Source: Streptomyces sp. Je 1-79 (GTDB lineage: Bacteria > Actinomycetota > Actinomycetes > Streptomycetales > Streptomycetaceae). From it: 32,956 nt of DNA. Location: assembly GCF_025195125.1 (NCBI RefSeq), contig NZ_JAMGSL010000025.1, positions 1-32,956 on the forward strand, read 5' to 3'. Below, piece by piece: positions 8,465 to 16,241 of the stretch. The number at the start of each line of letters is the position of its first letter. Position 1 is the first letter of the stretch. The notes below the pieces were generated by a model. The model was not told the origin of the DNA. It saw nothing but the letters and a program-made list of their open reading frames with translations, and searched no databases. A program made the translations under genes and the position numbers.

Positions 8465-9160
8465 TCAGGAGACCACGTACGGCGCCCCGACGATCCAGCC
8501 GCCGCGGACCGGCTCCGGCCACTCCTCGTCGGTCAGCCGGACCTCGTCGCCCTCGGTGACGGTGCCGGGGGAGGCCACCCAGCAGTCCAGCGCGAACGTG
8601 CCGTCGTACAGCCGGTGGATGTCGCGCAGGACGTCGTGGTTCCGCTCGCCCGTGTCCGGGTCGACCGTCGTCATGACGCAGCGGGACCGCAGCTTGAGTA
8701 CGCCGATGACGGCGTCGCCGATGCGCAGGGTACGGCCCGGCCAGTCGCGTTCCGCGAGGCCGGGGACGCCGCCGATCACCAGGTTGGACCGGAGCCGGCG
8801 CGGGTCGTGGCCGAGGGTCTGCGCGGCGCCGTCGGTGATGACGGTCAGATTGAGGACGTCGAACCGCTCCCGGCCGGTGTAGTGCACCGCCTCCGCGTCG
8901 GGTCCCGCCGCGGCGCGGATCAGCTCCGCCGCCTCCGGACCGTCCCACGGGTGCCCGTCGACGAACACGCTGCCGTCGTCCGCCGTGGTCGCCGACAGAC
9001 CGAGCAGCCGCGACCGTACCCGGGCGGTCAGCAGGCCGCGGGAGTCCCGGACGTGGACGTGCCGGTCGCCGGTCAGGCCGTTGTCGGTGAGCTCGACGCT
9101 CTTCAGCTGCTCCCCGCGCATGGACTTGACGGGGAATCGCCAGATTTCTCGAAGGTGCAC
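8465..9160 (-). CDS. MOSC-domain protein
   Basis: A protein of about 231 residues with an N-terminal MOSC beta-barrel (IWRFPVKSMRGEQLKSVEL near 6-24) and a C-terminal MOSC domain. The conserved Cys lies at about 161 in RSRCVMTTVDPDTGERN, the residue expected to bind or transfer sulfur or Mo-cofactor. Relatives include YcbX/YiiM and the C-terminus of Mo-cofactor sulfurase, which act on molybdenum-linked N-hydroxylated substrates. The GTG at 9160 is chosen because the VHLREIWRFPVKS beginning fits the family and GAGAAT lies 6 bases upstream. An ATG at 9211 would add 17 residues and overlap the region before the divergent nucleotidase. No Mo enzyme lies nearby, so its partner is unknown. Confidence 0.83.
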   Translation of the reverse strand: MHLREIWRFPVKSMRGEQLKSVELTDNGLTGDRHVHVRDSRGLLTARVRSRLLGLSATTADDGSVFVDGHPWDGPEAAELIRAAAGPDAEAVHYTGRERFDVLNLTVITDGAAQTLGHDPRRLRSNLVIGGVPGLAERDWPGRTLRIGDAVIGVLKLRSRCVMTTVDPDTGERNHDVLRDIHRLYDGTFALDCWVASPGTVTEGDEVRLTDEEWPEPVRGGWIVGAPYVVS

Positions 9161-9261
9161 GCGGCCATTCTCGTGTCGGCCGACGCCGAACTCCAGTGAC
9201 TCCCAGGTCATCCGTGGGCATCTTCCTGCCATACGTCCGCACCACATCGATGGGGGGAGCC

Positions 9262-10218
9262 GTGCCCACCTACGGCCTTGAGAACCGGCTGGTCGTCGGG
9301 ATCGCCTCCAGCGCGCTCTTCGACCTGGAGGAGTCCGACGCCGTCTTCCAGGAGCGGGGCGAGGAGGGATACCGCGCGTACCAGGCGGACCACGTCGGCC
9401 ACACGCTCCGCCCCGGCGTCGCGTTCCCTTTCATCCGGCGGCTCTTGTCACTGAACGACCTGAGCGCGGAGGACGACCCTCTGGTCGAGGTCATCATCCT
9501 GTCCCGTAACGACCCCGACACCGGGCTTCGCGTCATGCGGTCCATCAGGGACCACGAGCTGCGGATCAGCCGGGCCGTCTTCATGCAGGGACGCTCGCCC
9601 TACAGGTTCATGCCGGCGCTCAACATGTCGCTGTTCCTGTCGGCGAACATCGACGACGTCCGGCAGGCCGTCACGGCGGGACTGCCCGCGGGCCATGTGC
9701 TGGGCGGACTCTACGACGACGACCCGAACGACCCCGACCTGCGCATCTCCTTCGACTTCGACGGCGTCCTCGCCACCGACGCGTCCGAACAGGTCTTCCA
9801 GACCGGTGGCATCGAAGGATTCCGTGACCACGAGCTGCGGAACGCCGCGGTGCCGCTCGACGCGGGACCGCTCAAGGACTTCCTCGCCCACATCAACCGC
9901 ATCCAGAAGCGGGAAGAAGCCGAACGCCGGGCGGACGCCGGCTATCGCACTCGTCTCCACGTGTCCCTCGTGACCGCCCGCAGCGCGCCCGCCCACGAAC
10001 GGCCCGTCACAAGCCTGAAGGAGTGGGGTGTGACGGTCAACGACGCCTTCTTCCTCGGTGGGATCGAGAAGGCGAGCATCCTGGAGGTGCTCAAGCCGCA
10101 CATCTTCTTCGACGACCAGGCGGGCCACCTGGAGAAGACCTCCCGGACCACGCCGAGCGTCCACGTGCCGTTCGGCAGGATCAACGAGCGGCCTGCGCCC
10201 CCGGCTCTCCATACCTGA
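9262..10218 (+). CDS. 5'-nucleotidase (cytosolic cN-I-like family)
   Basis: A HAD-superfamily enzyme of about 318 residues resembling the 5'-nucleotidase family PF06189, which dephosphorylates nucleoside monophosphates. It begins with RLVVGIASSALFDLEESD, contains VIILSRNDPDTGLRVM, has the HAD nucleophile motif ISFDFDGVLATD (Asp about 165 and 167), an LVTARSAPAHER motif II/III region and the metal-binding IFFDDQ near the end. The exact start is uncertain: the GTG at 9262 follows GGGGGGAG very closely, while an in-frame ATG at 9250 has no obvious ribosome site. It is divergent from the MOSC gene with only about 100 bases between, so the two may share a control region. The function is inferred from family only. 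Confidence 0.82.
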   Translation: MPTYGLENRLVVGIASSALFDLEESDAVFQERGEEGYRAYQADHVGHTLRPGVAFPFIRRLLSLNDLSAEDDPLVEVIILSRNDPDTGLRVMRSIRDHELRISRAVFMQGRSPYRFMPALNMSLFLSANIDDVRQAVTAGLPAGHVLGGLYDDDPNDPDLRISFDFDGVLATDASEQVFQTGGIEGFRDHELRNAAVPLDAGPLKDFLAHINRIQKREEAERRADAGYRTRLHVSLVTARSAPAHERPVTSLKEWGVTVNDAFFLGGIEKASILEVLKPHIFFDDQAGHLEKTSRTTPSVHVPFGRINERPAPPALHT

Positions 10219-10231
10219 CGTGATGTCACGT
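10218..10231. promoter_or_regulatory. Perfect dyad ACGTGA-TG-TCACGT
   Basis: ACGTGATGTCACGT overlaps the last base of the nucleotidase stop codon; its arms of six are perfectly complementary around a 2-base centre. The loop is too small for a terminator, so a protein-binding site is more likely. A related ACGTGAC lies at 10259-10265 and TTGACA at 10251-10256, but no gene starts downstream, so its purpose is unclear. Confidence 0.35.
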
Positions 10232-10285
10232 GTCGTTTCGGGGGAGGGCCTTGACATAACGTGACGGGGATGTGAGGGCGAACGG

Positions 10286-10350
10286 GGGCGGCCCGCCGTG
10301 CGGGATCGGAGTGCCCGAAGGAGAGGTCCGACTCGCCGGCGGGGCCGCCC
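10286..10350. terminator. Long stem-loop between convergent genes
   Basis: GGGCGGCCCGCC (10286-10297) pairs with GGCGGGGCCGCCC (10338-10350) almost perfectly, giving a stem of about 12 bp around a 40-base loop. It lies immediately after the stop of the minus-strand secreted protein and downstream of the plus-strand nucleotidase. It may terminate both transcripts. No T-run is present, as is common for actinobacterial terminators. Confidence 0.5.
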
Positions 10351-10356
10351 GCCGGG

Positions 10357-11952
10357 CTACGGCCGGCCGTCGAGCCAGCTCAGCTTGTGCCCGTAGAGCA
10401 CGCGCTGGCAGTAGTCCGTCCCGTCCGGATCGGCCGAGTCCCGGTTCGCCGTGCAGTCGTCCGACGCCCCGGGGCGGTGCTCGGAGAGGGACCACAAGCG
10501 GCCGGTGCCACGCTCGACGTAGAGGTCCTCGGCTCCCCGGGCGGTCTTGACGGCCTGGCCGTCCTGGACCAGCTGGCCGCCGCTCCACCGGTAGCGCCAG
10601 AGATTGCCCGGTTCGTCGGTGCCCTTCGACTCGTTCACGTACAGCGTGCCGTCGTGCGCCGCCGCGCCCTGGGCGCCGCCGTTGGTCAGCGGCAAATAGT
10701 TGGCCCAGCCCTCCGCGGGCACGTCGGCCGAGCGGCCCTCCAGGGCGGCGACCGGGTACGAGGCGACGCGGCCGGTGGACGGATAGCCGCTCTCGGGACG
10801 GCAGTACTCACCCATGAGCAGGCGGTCCGGTGTGGTGCTGCGGTCCAGCGAGATGTAGGAGGCCTTCGGCGCGCCGGTGGAGACACAGGCGTAGGAGCCC
10901 TTGGGGTTGCTCTGCGTCGCCTTGAACTTCCACGCGGCGACCTGCGGCATCACGTACCGGTAGCCGAAGCTGTACCAGACGTTGTCGTGCCGGCCGACCT
11001 TCGTCTTGACCTCGACGTTGGCGGTGGTCTTCACGCCGTCGGTGTCGGTCCCCATCGCGTCGTGGGTCTTGGGGTCGCCGTCCGGGTCCAGGTCCATGAT
11101 GTAGCGCATGTCGAAGACGCGCAGGCCGTTGCGGGTGTCGGCGACGTAGAGGTAGTTGCCGTACCAGACGATCCCGCCGGCGTGGACGCCCTTCTGGATC
11201 GGGTACTCGGCGGCGTGCAGCCCGTCGAAGGAGACGTGGTCGGCCGAGTTCACGTACGTCCAGCCCAGCAGGACATGCCGGTACTTGATCTCGGGGCTGC
11301 CGGTGGCCGGGTTGGTCCGGCTCTGTACGAAGGTGATACGTACGCCCTTCTGGTTGCAGGCGTCGTCGGCCTCCAGCTCGGCGGTGGTGCAGTCGCCGGT
11401 CGCCGGGTTCGGGTCGGTCTCCCGGCCCGGGTCCCAGCCGTCGTACGAGGCGAAGAGCTGGATGTTCCCGGCCTCGCCCCACAGCTCGTTGTCCTTGGCG
11501 TCGGAGACCCCGGTCATGCCCTGGGGAACCCACTCGCGCGACACGGAGTCGTCGCCCTGGAGGCAGTACTTGATGTCGGGGTCGGGGGCGGTACCGAACG
11601 GGTCCCGGGAGCACCACGGTTCCACCGTGCGGTTCGCCCCGGCCAGCAGGTTCTGCACACCCGACTTGGGCAGCACCGAGTCCAGGCGGCCGACCCGCGT
11701 GGTGGTCTCGGCGTTGAGCGCGCCCGGCGACATCGTGAAGTCACCGGGCGATGCGGCACCTCCGGGCGCGGTCCAGGCGCGGCCCCTCGACGGGACGGGG
11801 GAGCCTTCCGCGGTGCGGGGCTCCTGGATCCAGCTCTCCGGAACGCCCGGCGGAGGGTCGTCCGCCTGGGCCGGCACCGCGAGGGCGCTGAACGCGAGCG
11901 AGACCGCGGCGGCTGCCGTAAGCCAGGCGCGGCGTATTCGCCTTGTGGGCAT
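10357..11952 (-). CDS. Secreted Cys-rich beta-propeller-like protein
   Basis: A 531-residue exported protein of unknown function. Residues 1-31 form a Sec signal peptide: an Arg-rich start, the hydrophobic core AWLTAAAAVSLAFSALAV and a cleavage site after AQA. The mature part has about ten cysteines spread along its length (for example WCSRD, YCLQG, GDCTT, ACVST, YCRPE, DDCTA, DYCQR), which suggests disulfides outside the cell. Repeated strand-like segments such as YLYVADTRNGLRVFDM and GTLYVNESKG resemble propeller (LVIVD-like) repeats. The ATG at 11952 has GGAGG 9 bases upstream. It is transcribed alone; a strong dyad about 80 bases upstream may be its operator. No catalytic motif is recognisable. 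Confidence 0.8.
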   Translation of the reverse strand: MPTRRIRRAWLTAAAAVSLAFSALAVPAQADDPPPGVPESWIQEPRTAEGSPVPSRGRAWTAPGGAASPGDFTMSPGALNAETTTRVGRLDSVLPKSGVQNLLAGANRTVEPWCSRDPFGTAPDPDIKYCLQGDDSVSREWVPQGMTGVSDAKDNELWGEAGNIQLFASYDGWDPGRETDPNPATGDCTTAELEADDACNQKGVRITFVQSRTNPATGSPEIKYRHVLLGWTYVNSADHVSFDGLHAAEYPIQKGVHAGGIVWYGNYLYVADTRNGLRVFDMRYIMDLDPDGDPKTHDAMGTDTDGVKTTANVEVKTKVGRHDNVWYSFGYRYVMPQVAAWKFKATQSNPKGSYACVSTGAPKASYISLDRSTTPDRLLMGEYCRPESGYPSTGRVASYPVAALEGRSADVPAEGWANYLPLTNGGAQGAAAHDGTLYVNESKGTDEPGNLWRYRWSGGQLVQDGQAVKTARGAEDLYVERGTGRLWSLSEHRPGASDDCTANRDSADPDGTDYCQRVLYGHKLSWLDGRP

Positions 11953-12029
11953 GCGAGGTTGCCTCCGTCGCTTGTGTGGCAGGTAAGTCGAACGGAGGGT
12001 TCCAGAACGCTGGAGCGGAATGCAAACTT

Positions 12030-12051
12030 GATCGTTTTGTCGACAACGATC
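12030..12051. promoter_or_regulatory. Dyad operator candidate upstream of the secreted protein gene
   Basis: GATCGTT (12030-12036) and AACGATC (12045-12051) are perfect inverted arms around 8 bases, and TTGTCGACAA (12037-12046) is a second perfect palindrome inside. The element lies 78 bases upstream of the secreted-protein start, where a repressor or activator would sit. A small hairpin TCCAG-AACG-CTGGA (12001-12014) lies between it and the gene. Confidence 0.45.
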
Positions 12052-12414
12052 CGCCGCCGGGGGGCAGTTGGCGACGATACGGGCATATCGCGACCGTCCG
12101 GGCAGGCGCGGCAGCCTCCGGACCGGCGGGGCATGCGAGGTGCGCCCGCGGCCCGGAGAGGGTTCACACCCCGCGGCGAAGGGCGCCCGCCCATGCCGAG
12201 GATCCACTGGGCGTGCATCGCGTCCGCCGGGGCCTCGAAGAAGGTCTCGACGCCGTCGCGCTCGTTCCCCCGCTCACCGACACGCGTGAATCCGCACCCC
12301 GCGATGGCGGGCGGCCTTGACGGCAGCGCCGTCAGCACGGCGCGGGCAGGGAAAGGACGCCATGTCACCCACGCCGAGAGCCGTATCCCGCGATCGCCTC
12401 GCGCGCTTCTCGGC
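12052..12414. other. Gene-poor stretch before the hydroquinone-reductase gene
   Basis: No gene can be supported here. Reading frames are open on both strands because of high G+C. A minus-strand segment near 12190-12310 has gene-like third positions and reads CGFTRVGERGNE, faintly reminiscent of an acetyltransferase C-terminus, but there is no start, no ribosome site and no full domain. It may be a decayed fragment. Confidence 0.3.
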
Positions 12415-13401
12415 TCAGTCGAGCGACGGGACCCGCTCGGACGGGGGCGGCGGTCCGGGCGGTGTGCCGTCGCCGAACGGGCGGCCGCCGAGCTCCTCCC
12501 GGCCGTGGGGGGTCAACCAGCCCCCGGTGTCCGGGCCCTTCGGAACGATTCCGGTCGGATTGATGTCGCTGTGCACGACGTAGTAGTGCGCCTTGATCTG
12601 ATCGAAGTCGATGGTGTCGCCGAAGCCCGGGGTCTGGAACAGGTCCCGCGCGTACGCCCACAGGGCGGGGAGCTCGGTCAGCTTCTGCCGGTTGCACTTG
12701 AAATGGCCGTGGTAGACGGCGTCGAAGCGGACCAGTGTCGGAAAGAGCCGGACATCGGCCTCCGTGATCGTGTCGCCCACCAGGTAGCGACGGCTCGTCA
12801 GCCGGTCCTCCAGCCAGTCCATCCGCTCCCACAGCCGACGGTACGCCTTGTCGTACGCCTCCTGGGTTCCGGCGAAGCCGCACCTGTAGACGCCGTTGTT
12901 GACGTCCCGGAAGACCTTGTCGGCCACGTCGTCGATCTCGTCGCGCCGTTCCTCCGGGTAGAGGTCGGGCGCGCCGTCGCGCTGATGGGCCGCCCACTCG
13001 TGCCCCAGGTCGAGCGTGATCCGGGCGAAGTCGTTGGTCACCACCTTGCCGGTGGGGACGTCCACGATCGCGGGCACGGTGATGCCACGCGGATAGTCGG
13101 GATCGCGCTTGAAGAACGCCTCCTGCAGCCGCTCGATGCCCAGAACCGGGTCCTTGCCGCCGGGGTCCAGGTGGAACGACCAGCTCCGCTCGTCGTGGAG
13201 CGGGCCTGCGAGACCCAGGGAGAGCGCGTCCTCGAGGCCCATCAGACGCCGGACGATCGCGGACCTGTTCGCCCATGGACAGGCCCGCGCGATGACAAGC
13301 CGGTAGCGCCCGGCCTCCACGGGGTAGCCGTCCCGGCCGTCCGCCGTGATCCGGGTCGTGAGGTAGTTCTGGTCTCGTTCGTACTCGCCGTCGCCAGCCA
13401 C
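12415..13401 (-). CDS. Glutathionyl-hydroquinone reductase / xi-class GST homologue
   Basis: A 328-residue protein of the Ecm4/YqjG (xi-class glutathione S-transferase) family, which reduces thiol-conjugated hydroquinones. The thioredoxin-like N-terminal domain has the catalytic ARACPWANR motif with Cys about 41, preceded by the typical GRYRLVIARA. VPAIVDVPTGKVVTND follows, and the all-helical C-terminal domain contains VNNGVYRCGFAGTQEAYD, LVGDTITEADVRLFPTLVRFD and the family signature YYVVHSDINPTGIVPKGP. Actinobacteria use mycothiol rather than glutathione, so mycothiol is the likely thiol here (inference). The GTG at 13401 is supported by TAGACT 6 bases upstream, a leaderless promoter pattern. 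That -10-like element begins on the TAG stop codon of the upstream hydrolase. Confidence 0.9.
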   Translation of the reverse strand: MAGDGEYERDQNYLTTRITADGRDGYPVEAGRYRLVIARACPWANRSAIVRRLMGLEDALSLGLAGPLHDERSWSFHLDPGGKDPVLGIERLQEAFFKRDPDYPRGITVPAIVDVPTGKVVTNDFARITLDLGHEWAAHQRDGAPDLYPEERRDEIDDVADKVFRDVNNGVYRCGFAGTQEAYDKAYRRLWERMDWLEDRLTSRRYLVGDTITEADVRLFPTLVRFDAVYHGHFKCNRQKLTELPALWAYARDLFQTPGFGDTIDFDQIKAHYYVVHSDINPTGIVPKGPDTGGWLTPHGREELGGRPFGDGTPPGPPPPSERVPSLD

Positions 13402-13407
13402 GTTCCG

Positions 13408-13413
13408 AGTCTA
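13408..13413 (-). promoter_or_regulatory. -10 element TAGACT overlapping the hydrolase stop codon
   Basis: On the minus strand TAGACT is followed by 6 bases and then the GTG of the hydroquinone-reductase gene. The first three bases are also the stop codon of the upstream alpha/beta hydrolase. The gene can therefore be transcribed independently and without a leader despite being only 9 bases downstream of its neighbour. No convincing -35 is visible. Confidence 0.5.
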
Positions 13414-14208
13414 ACCACTCGGGCCACTCGGGACCGCGCGCCGGATGGGGAGCATCGTCTCGGCCATGGGCCGCGCGAGGTGGTCGAGGATCAGCTGGTT
13501 GACGAGGGCCGGCTTCTCCAGCGGGGCCAGGTGGGAGGCGCCCGGGACGACCGCGAGTTGGGACCCGGGGATCGCCCCGTACAAGGCCGCGGTGTGCTCC
13601 AGCGTCATCATGTCGTCGTCGCCGACCATGACGAGGGTGGGCGCTGCGATGCGGCCCAGGTCCTGTGGGGTGAGCGCCGGCTGGGTGCGCCACATGTCGA
13701 TCACCTTCGCCGCCACCACGGGCCAGTGGTCGACGCCGTCCGGTGTCACCGGCTCGTACATCTCGCGGAAGAACTCGAGGTCGGGGCTGCCGGGCGTCAT
13801 CGCGTCGAGCATCGCCGGTTCGACGAAGCACTCGGGGGAGGGGCGGAAGTTGGTCCCGATCGCCACGACCTTGCGGACCAGATCGGGCCGTTCGAGGGCG
13901 ACGAGCAGCGCGACGATGCCCCCATCGCTCCAGCCGACCAGATGGGCCGGGCTCCCGACGACCTTCTCCAGGAAGGCCACCGTGTCATCGGCCATGTCCC
14001 GGTACGACAGCGGCCCCTCGACGTCGGGGGTGTGCCCGTGCGCGCGCCGCTCGGGCAGGAAGACGCGGTACCGGGCGGCGAGGTCGCCTCGCTGTGCACC
14101 CCATGTCTCGTTGGTGCAGAACCCACCGTGGAGCAGGACCAGCGGATCGCCGGCTCCCTCGGTCTCGTACCACGTCCTGACGCCAGGAAGATCCGCGTAG
14201 TCGCCCAT
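13411..14208 (-). CDS. Alpha/beta-fold hydrolase
   Basis: A 265-residue alpha/beta hydrolase. LVLLHGGFCTNETWG near 24-37 forms the oxyanion-hole region, the nucleophile elbow is VGWSDGG with Ser about 94, the acid is in VMVGDDDM (Asp about 197-198) and the catalytic His in PGASHLAPLEKP is about 226. The N-terminal GVRTWYETEGAGDPL is typical of small-molecule ester, lactone or haloalkane-type enzymes. The ATG at 14208 has GGAGAGGG about 10 bases upstream. It precedes the hydroquinone-reductase gene by 9 bases on the same strand; the two may be co-expressed, although the downstream gene seems to have its own promoter. The substrate is unknown. Confidence 0.88.
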   Translation of the reverse strand: MGDYADLPGVRTWYETEGAGDPLVLLHGGFCTNETWGAQRGDLAARYRVFLPERRAHGHTPDVEGPLSYRDMADDTVAFLEKVVGSPAHLVGWSDGGIVALLVALERPDLVRKVVAIGTNFRPSPECFVEPAMLDAMTPGSPDLEFFREMYEPVTPDGVDHWPVVAAKVIDMWRTQPALTPQDLGRIAAPTLVMVGDDDMMTLEHTAALYGAIPGSQLAVVPGASHLAPLEKPALVNQLILDHLARPMAETMLPIRRAVPSGPSG

Positions 14209-14285
14209 GCTTGCCGGCCCTCTCCGGACTGCCGTCACTTCCGGCCAGTCTCCGCCGCACCCCGGACCCCCGCAAACGCGGACCG

Positions 14286-14386
14286 TACGCTGACGGCATG
14301 ACCGGGGCCTGCCCTCCGACGTACGCGACGTCCTCGCGACACTGCTGAACCCGAAGAACCCGGCCCCCACCGCGCTCCGCACATGA
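14286..14386 (+). pseudogene. Possible decayed gene start with leaderless promoter
   Basis: TACGCT (14286-14291), 6 bases, then ATG at 14298 matches the leaderless start pattern seen elsewhere in this window. The reading frame stops after 16 codons. One base shift would instead read GLPSDVRDVLATLLNPKNP before a stop at 14384-14386. This looks like a truncated or frameshifted gene beginning, but it is too short to identify. Confidence 0.22.
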
Positions 14387-14388
14387 CA

Positions 14389-14424
14389 TGAGGCCGTACC
14401 GGCCGTCCGGCCGACACGGCCTCA
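14389..14424. terminator. Stem-loop terminator
   Basis: TGAGGCCGT (14389-14397) pairs with ACGGCCTCA (14416-14424), with CCGGCC and its complement adding inner pairing. The stem lies 49 bases after the stop of the minus-strand membrane-protein gene and probably terminates the XRE/membrane operon. No T-run follows. Confidence 0.55.
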
Positions 14425-14472
14425 CATCACGGCCGACCTCGCAACCTGGCTGACGTCACATCCCGGCCGAGG

Positions 14473-14988
14473 TCACGCCTCGTCGCCGGCGTCGTCGACC
14501 ACGTCGTCCTGGACTCGGAGTGCCGCCACCCACAGCGGCATGATCCAGTGAACGGCGAGTACGCCGACCAGGACCGGAGTGACGGCTTCCCGAAGCGGTG
14601 CGTCGGTCATCATGCCGTAGGCGCCCGTGCCCAACGCGGCCGCTATCAGGACCCACAAGGTGATCCGGTGGGCCAGGGCGCGCACCCGGTCGCGCTCGAC
14701 GAGCTGACGCTCGTCGAGCATCCTGCCCCGCAGTTCGAGCAGTCCACGGGTCGAGCCGTTGAGGGCGCCGGTGAGCACGACCCAGGGGAGCAGGGCCGCG
14801 GCGACCACGAGGACCGGCCAGAACGAGGGCCCGAAGACCGCGCCGATCCACGCCCCCACGCCGACCGCGGTGAGAGCGGCGTGGGCTCCCACCAGCAGTC
14901 GGCGGCGGGACGCGGTGGCATAGAGCCCGGCTGCCCGTCGGTCGTTCATCACGGCGTACATGCGCTGGTCGAAGCGCGTTGCGGTCAT
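14473..14988 (-). CDS. Four-helix membrane protein coupled to an XRE regulator
   Basis: A 171-residue integral membrane protein with four hydrophobic segments, roughly at 30-52, 55-80, 107-125 and 133-155, and a short acidic C-terminus (DDVVDDAGDEA). The segment RMLDERQLVERDR between helices 2 and 3 is a charged cytoplasmic loop. The ATG at 14988 overlaps the TGA of the upstream XRE gene by one base, so translation is probably coupled. Two-gene units of a short XRE repressor followed by a small membrane protein are widespread in Gram-positive bacteria and are often autoregulated. The function is unknown. Confidence 0.78.
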   Translation of the reverse strand: MTATRFDQRMYAVMNDRRAAGLYATASRRRLLVGAHAALTAVGVGAWIGAVFGPSFWPVLVVAAALLPWVVLTGALNGSTRGLLELRGRMLDERQLVERDRVRALAHRITLWVLIAAALGTGAYGMMTDAPLREAVTPVLVGVLAVHWIMPLWVAALRVQDDVVDDAGDEA

Positions 14989-15233
14989 CACTGCTTCCTC
15001 CCGTAAACCTCGTCGGTGAGCGGCTGGAACGGCTCCAGGGAGAACAGCGCCTCCACCGGCAGGCCGAAGAACCGGGCCACTTTCAGGGCCAGGTCGAGAC
15101 TGGGGTTGTACTGGCCGCGCTCGATGTAGCCGATGGTCTGGTAGTGGACGCCCACCGCCTCGGCCAGTGCCTGTCGCGACACCTTTCGCTCAGCTCTGAC
15201 AACGGCCAGCCTGTTGTGCACCTGCTCGCTCAT
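14988..15233 (-). CDS. Short XRE-family helix-turn-helix regulator
   Basis: An 81-residue DNA-binding protein that is almost entirely an XRE/Cro helix-turn-helix domain: NRLAVVRAERKVSRQALAEA, then GVHYQTIGYIERGQYNPSLD and ALKVARFFGLPVEALF. It resembles the YozG-like class paired with membrane proteins. The ATG at 15233 is preceded by TAGTAC and TTCTTATAC with no ribosome site, so it may be read from a very short leader. The palindrome AGTACT lies in this promoter and is a plausible self-binding site. It is translationally coupled to the membrane-protein gene downstream. Confidence 0.88.
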   Translation of the reverse strand: MSEQVHNRLAVVRAERKVSRQALAEAVGVHYQTIGYIERGQYNPSLDLALKVARFFGLPVEALFSLEPFQPLTDEVYGRKQ

Positions 15234-15366
15234 GTATAAGAAGTACTACATTCATGCGCAGGATGACAACACGGAGCAGACCCGAACCGATCTCGGTCGG
15301 CCCTGCCCCCACCGCCGTCGCCTCCCTCCCCTGCGGAAAACCCTTTCGCCGCAGGTGACAGCGCAC

Positions 15367-16110
15367 CTAAGTCCTGTCCCGTAAAGATCTTCGAGTCAGT
15401 GGGGCCTGGTCGGCTGCTGGCCGTTCTGCTTGCCGACGGCCGAGTGCAAGGTTGTACAGGTGAGCGATTCTGCTCATCGTGTGATGAACGCCGTCGCCCC
15501 TCAATCGGCAGTCACGGAGGATCTTCCAGGTCTTCATACGGGCGAAGGCGTGCTCGACACGGGCGCGAACCGGGGGTGGGAGGTGTTGTGCTCTTCCTTC
15601 CAGGCAAGCATCTCGCCTTGTCCGCGCTCGCGGCGGTGCGGGATGACCAGGCCGGTGCCCCGGTAGCCGCCGTCGGCGATCACGGTGGTCCTGCCGACGG
15701 CATCCTTGGCTCCGGACATTGCCCACGCCTGCAGTCGTTGCGGTTGCCAGGCAGCGGTCGCCCGACCACGACGACGCGTCGAGTGTCGGCGTCGATGACG
15801 ACCTGGTGGTTGGTGGAGTATCGGCGTTCTTCGACTGCTCGGCGACCGTGTGGTCGCGGGTGGGGACCAGCGTGCCGTCCACGATAAGCACGGTGTCCTT
15901 GCGGAACCGTCTGCGGGGCTTGAGCGCGAGCAGGGGGCCGAGGTGGCTGATGATGCGGTCGGCCGCGGAGTTCGAGACGCCGAACAGTGGTGCGAGCTGC
16001 GTAGCGTCAAGTTGGTGCGTCAGTAGGCCGTGACCAGCAGTACCCGGTCCTCCAGCGGCAGGCTCCACGGTCGACCTCTGCGGACCGCGTCAGCTCCTTC
16101 ACACCGCAGC
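15367..16110 (-). pseudogene. IS5-family transposase, frameshifted and 5'-truncated
   Basis: Broken DDE transposase of the IS5 group. Pieces of the typical protein are spread over all three minus-strand frames: LPLEDRVLLVTAY then a stop where Trp is usual, QLAPLFGVSNSAADRIISHL and VLIVDGTLVPTRDHTVAEQ in a second frame, a short VVIDADTR-type stretch in a third, AKDAVGRTTVIADGGYRGTG after another shift, and RARVEHAFARMKTWKILRD after one more. That is at least four frameshifts and one nonsense change, and the N-terminal region is absent. AGTCCTGTCCCGTAAAGATC at 15370-15389 matches the style of a terminal inverted repeat of such elements; I could not find its partner. The element is inactive. Confidence 0.88.
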
Positions 16111-16241
16111 TGTGTTACCAACGGGCCAAAACAGCGGGGGCTCAGCCCAGTGAACGGGGCTATCCAGCAAGGCTCCGACGCCGTAATCACACCAGACACC
16201 GCAAGATCTTTTCACGGGCCGCAGTGCCGGCCTGCGTGCAG

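Noticed and set aside
8465..9269. Fusion of the permease and the upstream region into one 868-residue protein
   Set aside because: The permease has its own ribosome site and ATG at 8231, and the upstream part is a shadow of the MOSC gene.
12190..12368. Possible acetyltransferase-like minus-strand fragment
   Set aside because: Only one short resemblance, with no start, no ribosome site and no complete domain.
16112..16241. Possible tRNA-like or att-site sequence after the broken transposase
   Set aside because: No cloverleaf, no T-loop consensus and no duplicated tRNA end could be found.
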